Shown here: piece after piece, positions 5,186 through 6,216 of the stretch
Layout: every line of letters starts with the position of its first letter
How positions within the stretch are numbered: position 1 is the stretch's first letter
Assembly: GCA_017407765.1 (NCBI GenBank)
Contig: JAFQVZ010000279.1
Span: forward strand, 1 to 6,216
Length of the DNA stretch: 6,216 nucleotides
Reading direction: 5' to 3'
DNA from: Clostridia bacterium
GTDB lineage: Bacteria > Bacillota > Clostridia > Oscillospirales > Butyricicoccaceae
The notes under the pieces: model-generated
What the model was told of the DNA's origin: nothing
The model's input: the letters and a program-made list of their open reading frames with translations, nothing else
The model's database searches: none
Translations under genes and position numbers: made by a program

Positions 5186-6216
5186 ATGCTTTTATCAGCA
5201 GAACATATTTCCATAAACTATGGCATGCGCCAGCTTGTCGATGATGTTAATTTCTATCTCAGCGAAGGCGACAAAACGGGAATCATCGGCATAAACGGCA
5301 CGGGTAAGTCGACCTTCCTCAGGGTGCTTGCCGGCGAGACCGAGGCCGACGGAGGCAGCGTTACACGCAACCCCAATGTTCAGATCAGCTTTCTGCCTCA
5401 GAACCCCGTTATGAACGACGAGGCCACCGTTCTTGAGCAGGTTTTCCTGCACTTCCCGTCAGAGTTCCGCGAGCTCAACGAGTATGAGGCCAAGACCATG
5501 CTGACAAGGCTGGGAATAACCGATTTTGAACAGAAGGTGGGCACGCTCTCGGGCGGACAGCGCAAGAGGGTAGCCCTTGCGGCGGCTCTTATCCATCCGG
5601 CCGACATTCTTATCCTCGACGAGCCCACCAACCACCTTGATGCCGAAATGACGGCATGGCTCGAGAATCATCTGCGTCAGTTCAAGGGCGGCATAATCAT
5701 GGTCACCCACGACCGTTATTTTCTCGAGCGAGTCGTAAACCATATCACCGAGCTGAGCCGGGGCAAGCTTTATCACTACGAGGCCAATTACTCGAGGTAT
5801 CTCGAGCTCAAAGAGCAGCGCGCCGAAATGGCCGAGGCCAGCGAACGCAAGCGCCAGTCGATACTCCGAGTCGAGCGCGAGTGGATTATGCGCGGATGCC
5901 GTGCGCGAACCACCAAGTCCAAGGAGAGGATCGCAAGGTATGAAGAGCTGCTGGGCAGGGAGGCCCCCGAGAAGGACGAGACGGTTCAGATGGCGGCGGC
6001 ATCCTCGAGGCTGGGCAAAAAGATAATCGAGCTCAGGAATGTTTCGAAGTCCTTTGACGGCAGGGCTGTCATAAAAGATTTTTCGTATAATCTTCTGAGG
6101 GGCGACCGAATAGGTGTTGTAGGCCGAAACGGCGCAGGCAAATCGACCCTCCTTAAGATGATCGCAGGTTCGCTTGCCCCCGACTGCGGCGAGGCCGACA
6201 TCGGCGTTACGGTAAA
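5186..6216 (+). CDS. ABC-F family ATPase, Uup-like (3' partial)
   Basis: The frame is open from ATG at 5186 to the window edge, giving 343 full codons of a family usually near 600-650 residues. Cassette 1 has Walker A GINGTGKST (35-43), signature LSGGQ (121-125), Walker B ILILDEP (141-147) and switch histidine in THDR (His175). A basic, helical inter-cassette linker spans about 205-275, including REWIMRGCRARTTKSK (231-246), which resembles the Uup-type linker. Cassette 2 begins near 281, with Walker A GRNGAGKST at 313-321. There are no membrane segments, as expected for ABC-F proteins, which act on ribosomes rather than as transporters. The short first cassette without a long arm insertion argues for Uup rather than EttA. 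GGAGA (5176-5180) lies 5 bases before the start, and the gap to the creatininase-family stop is 26 bases without a promoter, so the two are probably one operon. Drug resistance cannot be inferred. Confidence 0.9.
   Translation, partial: MLLSAEHISINYGMRQLVDDVNFYLSEGDKTGIIGINGTGKSTFLRVLAGETEADGGSVTRNPNVQISFLPQNPVMNDEATVLEQVFLHFPSEFRELNEYEAKTMLTRLGITDFEQKVGTLSGGQRKRVALAAALIHPADILILDEPTNHLDAEMTAWLENHLRQFKGGIIMVTHDRYFLERVVNHITELSRGKLYHYEANYSRYLELKEQRAEMAEASERKRQSILRVEREWIMRGCRARTTKSKERIARYEELLGREAPEKDETVQMAAASSRLGKKIIELRNVSKSFDGRAVIKDFSYNLLRGDRIGVVGRNGAGKSTLLKMIAGSLAPDCGEADIGVTV

Noticed and set aside
5459..5776. A 105-codon minus-strand frame inside the ABC-F gene
   Set aside because: It overlaps the Walker B and signature region of a well-supported ABC-F frame and has no start signals.

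Overview
This 6.2-kb window is gene-dense bacterial DNA. It looks like an anaerobic member of the Bacillota (Clostridia; a gut Oscillospiraceae or Lachnospiraceae type is plausible). The signs are strong AGGAGG-type ribosome binding sites, SigA-type TTGACA/TATAAT promoters, short intergenic gaps with U-tract hairpin terminators, and protein families typical of that group. The genus cannot be fixed from sequence alone. All intergenic gaps are shorter than 140 bases. I found no RNA genes, mobile elements, CRISPR arrays or long repeats.

Layout, left to right. (1) The 3' part of a flavoprotein disulfide reductase of the CoA-disulfide reductase type with a C-terminal rhodanese domain; its N-terminus lies before the window. 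It ends in a hairpin terminator. (2) A short-chain dehydrogenase/reductase (FabG/KR-like) with its own upstream region, which carries two operator-like palindromes. (3) A convergent Crp/Fnr-family regulator on the minus strand; it shares a perfect 16-bp bidirectional terminator hairpin with the dehydrogenase. (4) Divergent from the regulator, a 12-helix major facilitator transporter with its own terminator. (5) A creatininase-family metallo-amidohydrolase with an extended -10 promoter and an inverted repeat over its -35 region. (6) After a 26-bp gap, the start of an ABC-F (Uup-like) ATPase that runs off the right edge.

How the genes may work together. The left half has a redox and sulfur flavour: a probable NAD(P)H-dependent persulfide/CoA-disulfide reductase lies near a Crp/Fnr regulator that lacks the cAMP-binding residues but has cysteines in its sensor domain. 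The regulator is divergent from the transporter, a common arrangement for local control, but the substrates of the transporter, the dehydrogenase and the amidohydrolase cannot be read from sequence. The creatininase-family gene and the ABC-F gene are probably co-transcribed.

Nothing here is a clear, previously undescribed system. The best leads are three regulatory palindromes (1335-1349, 1353-1379, 4287-4308) and the possible sulfur- or redox-sensing role of the Crp/Fnr protein.
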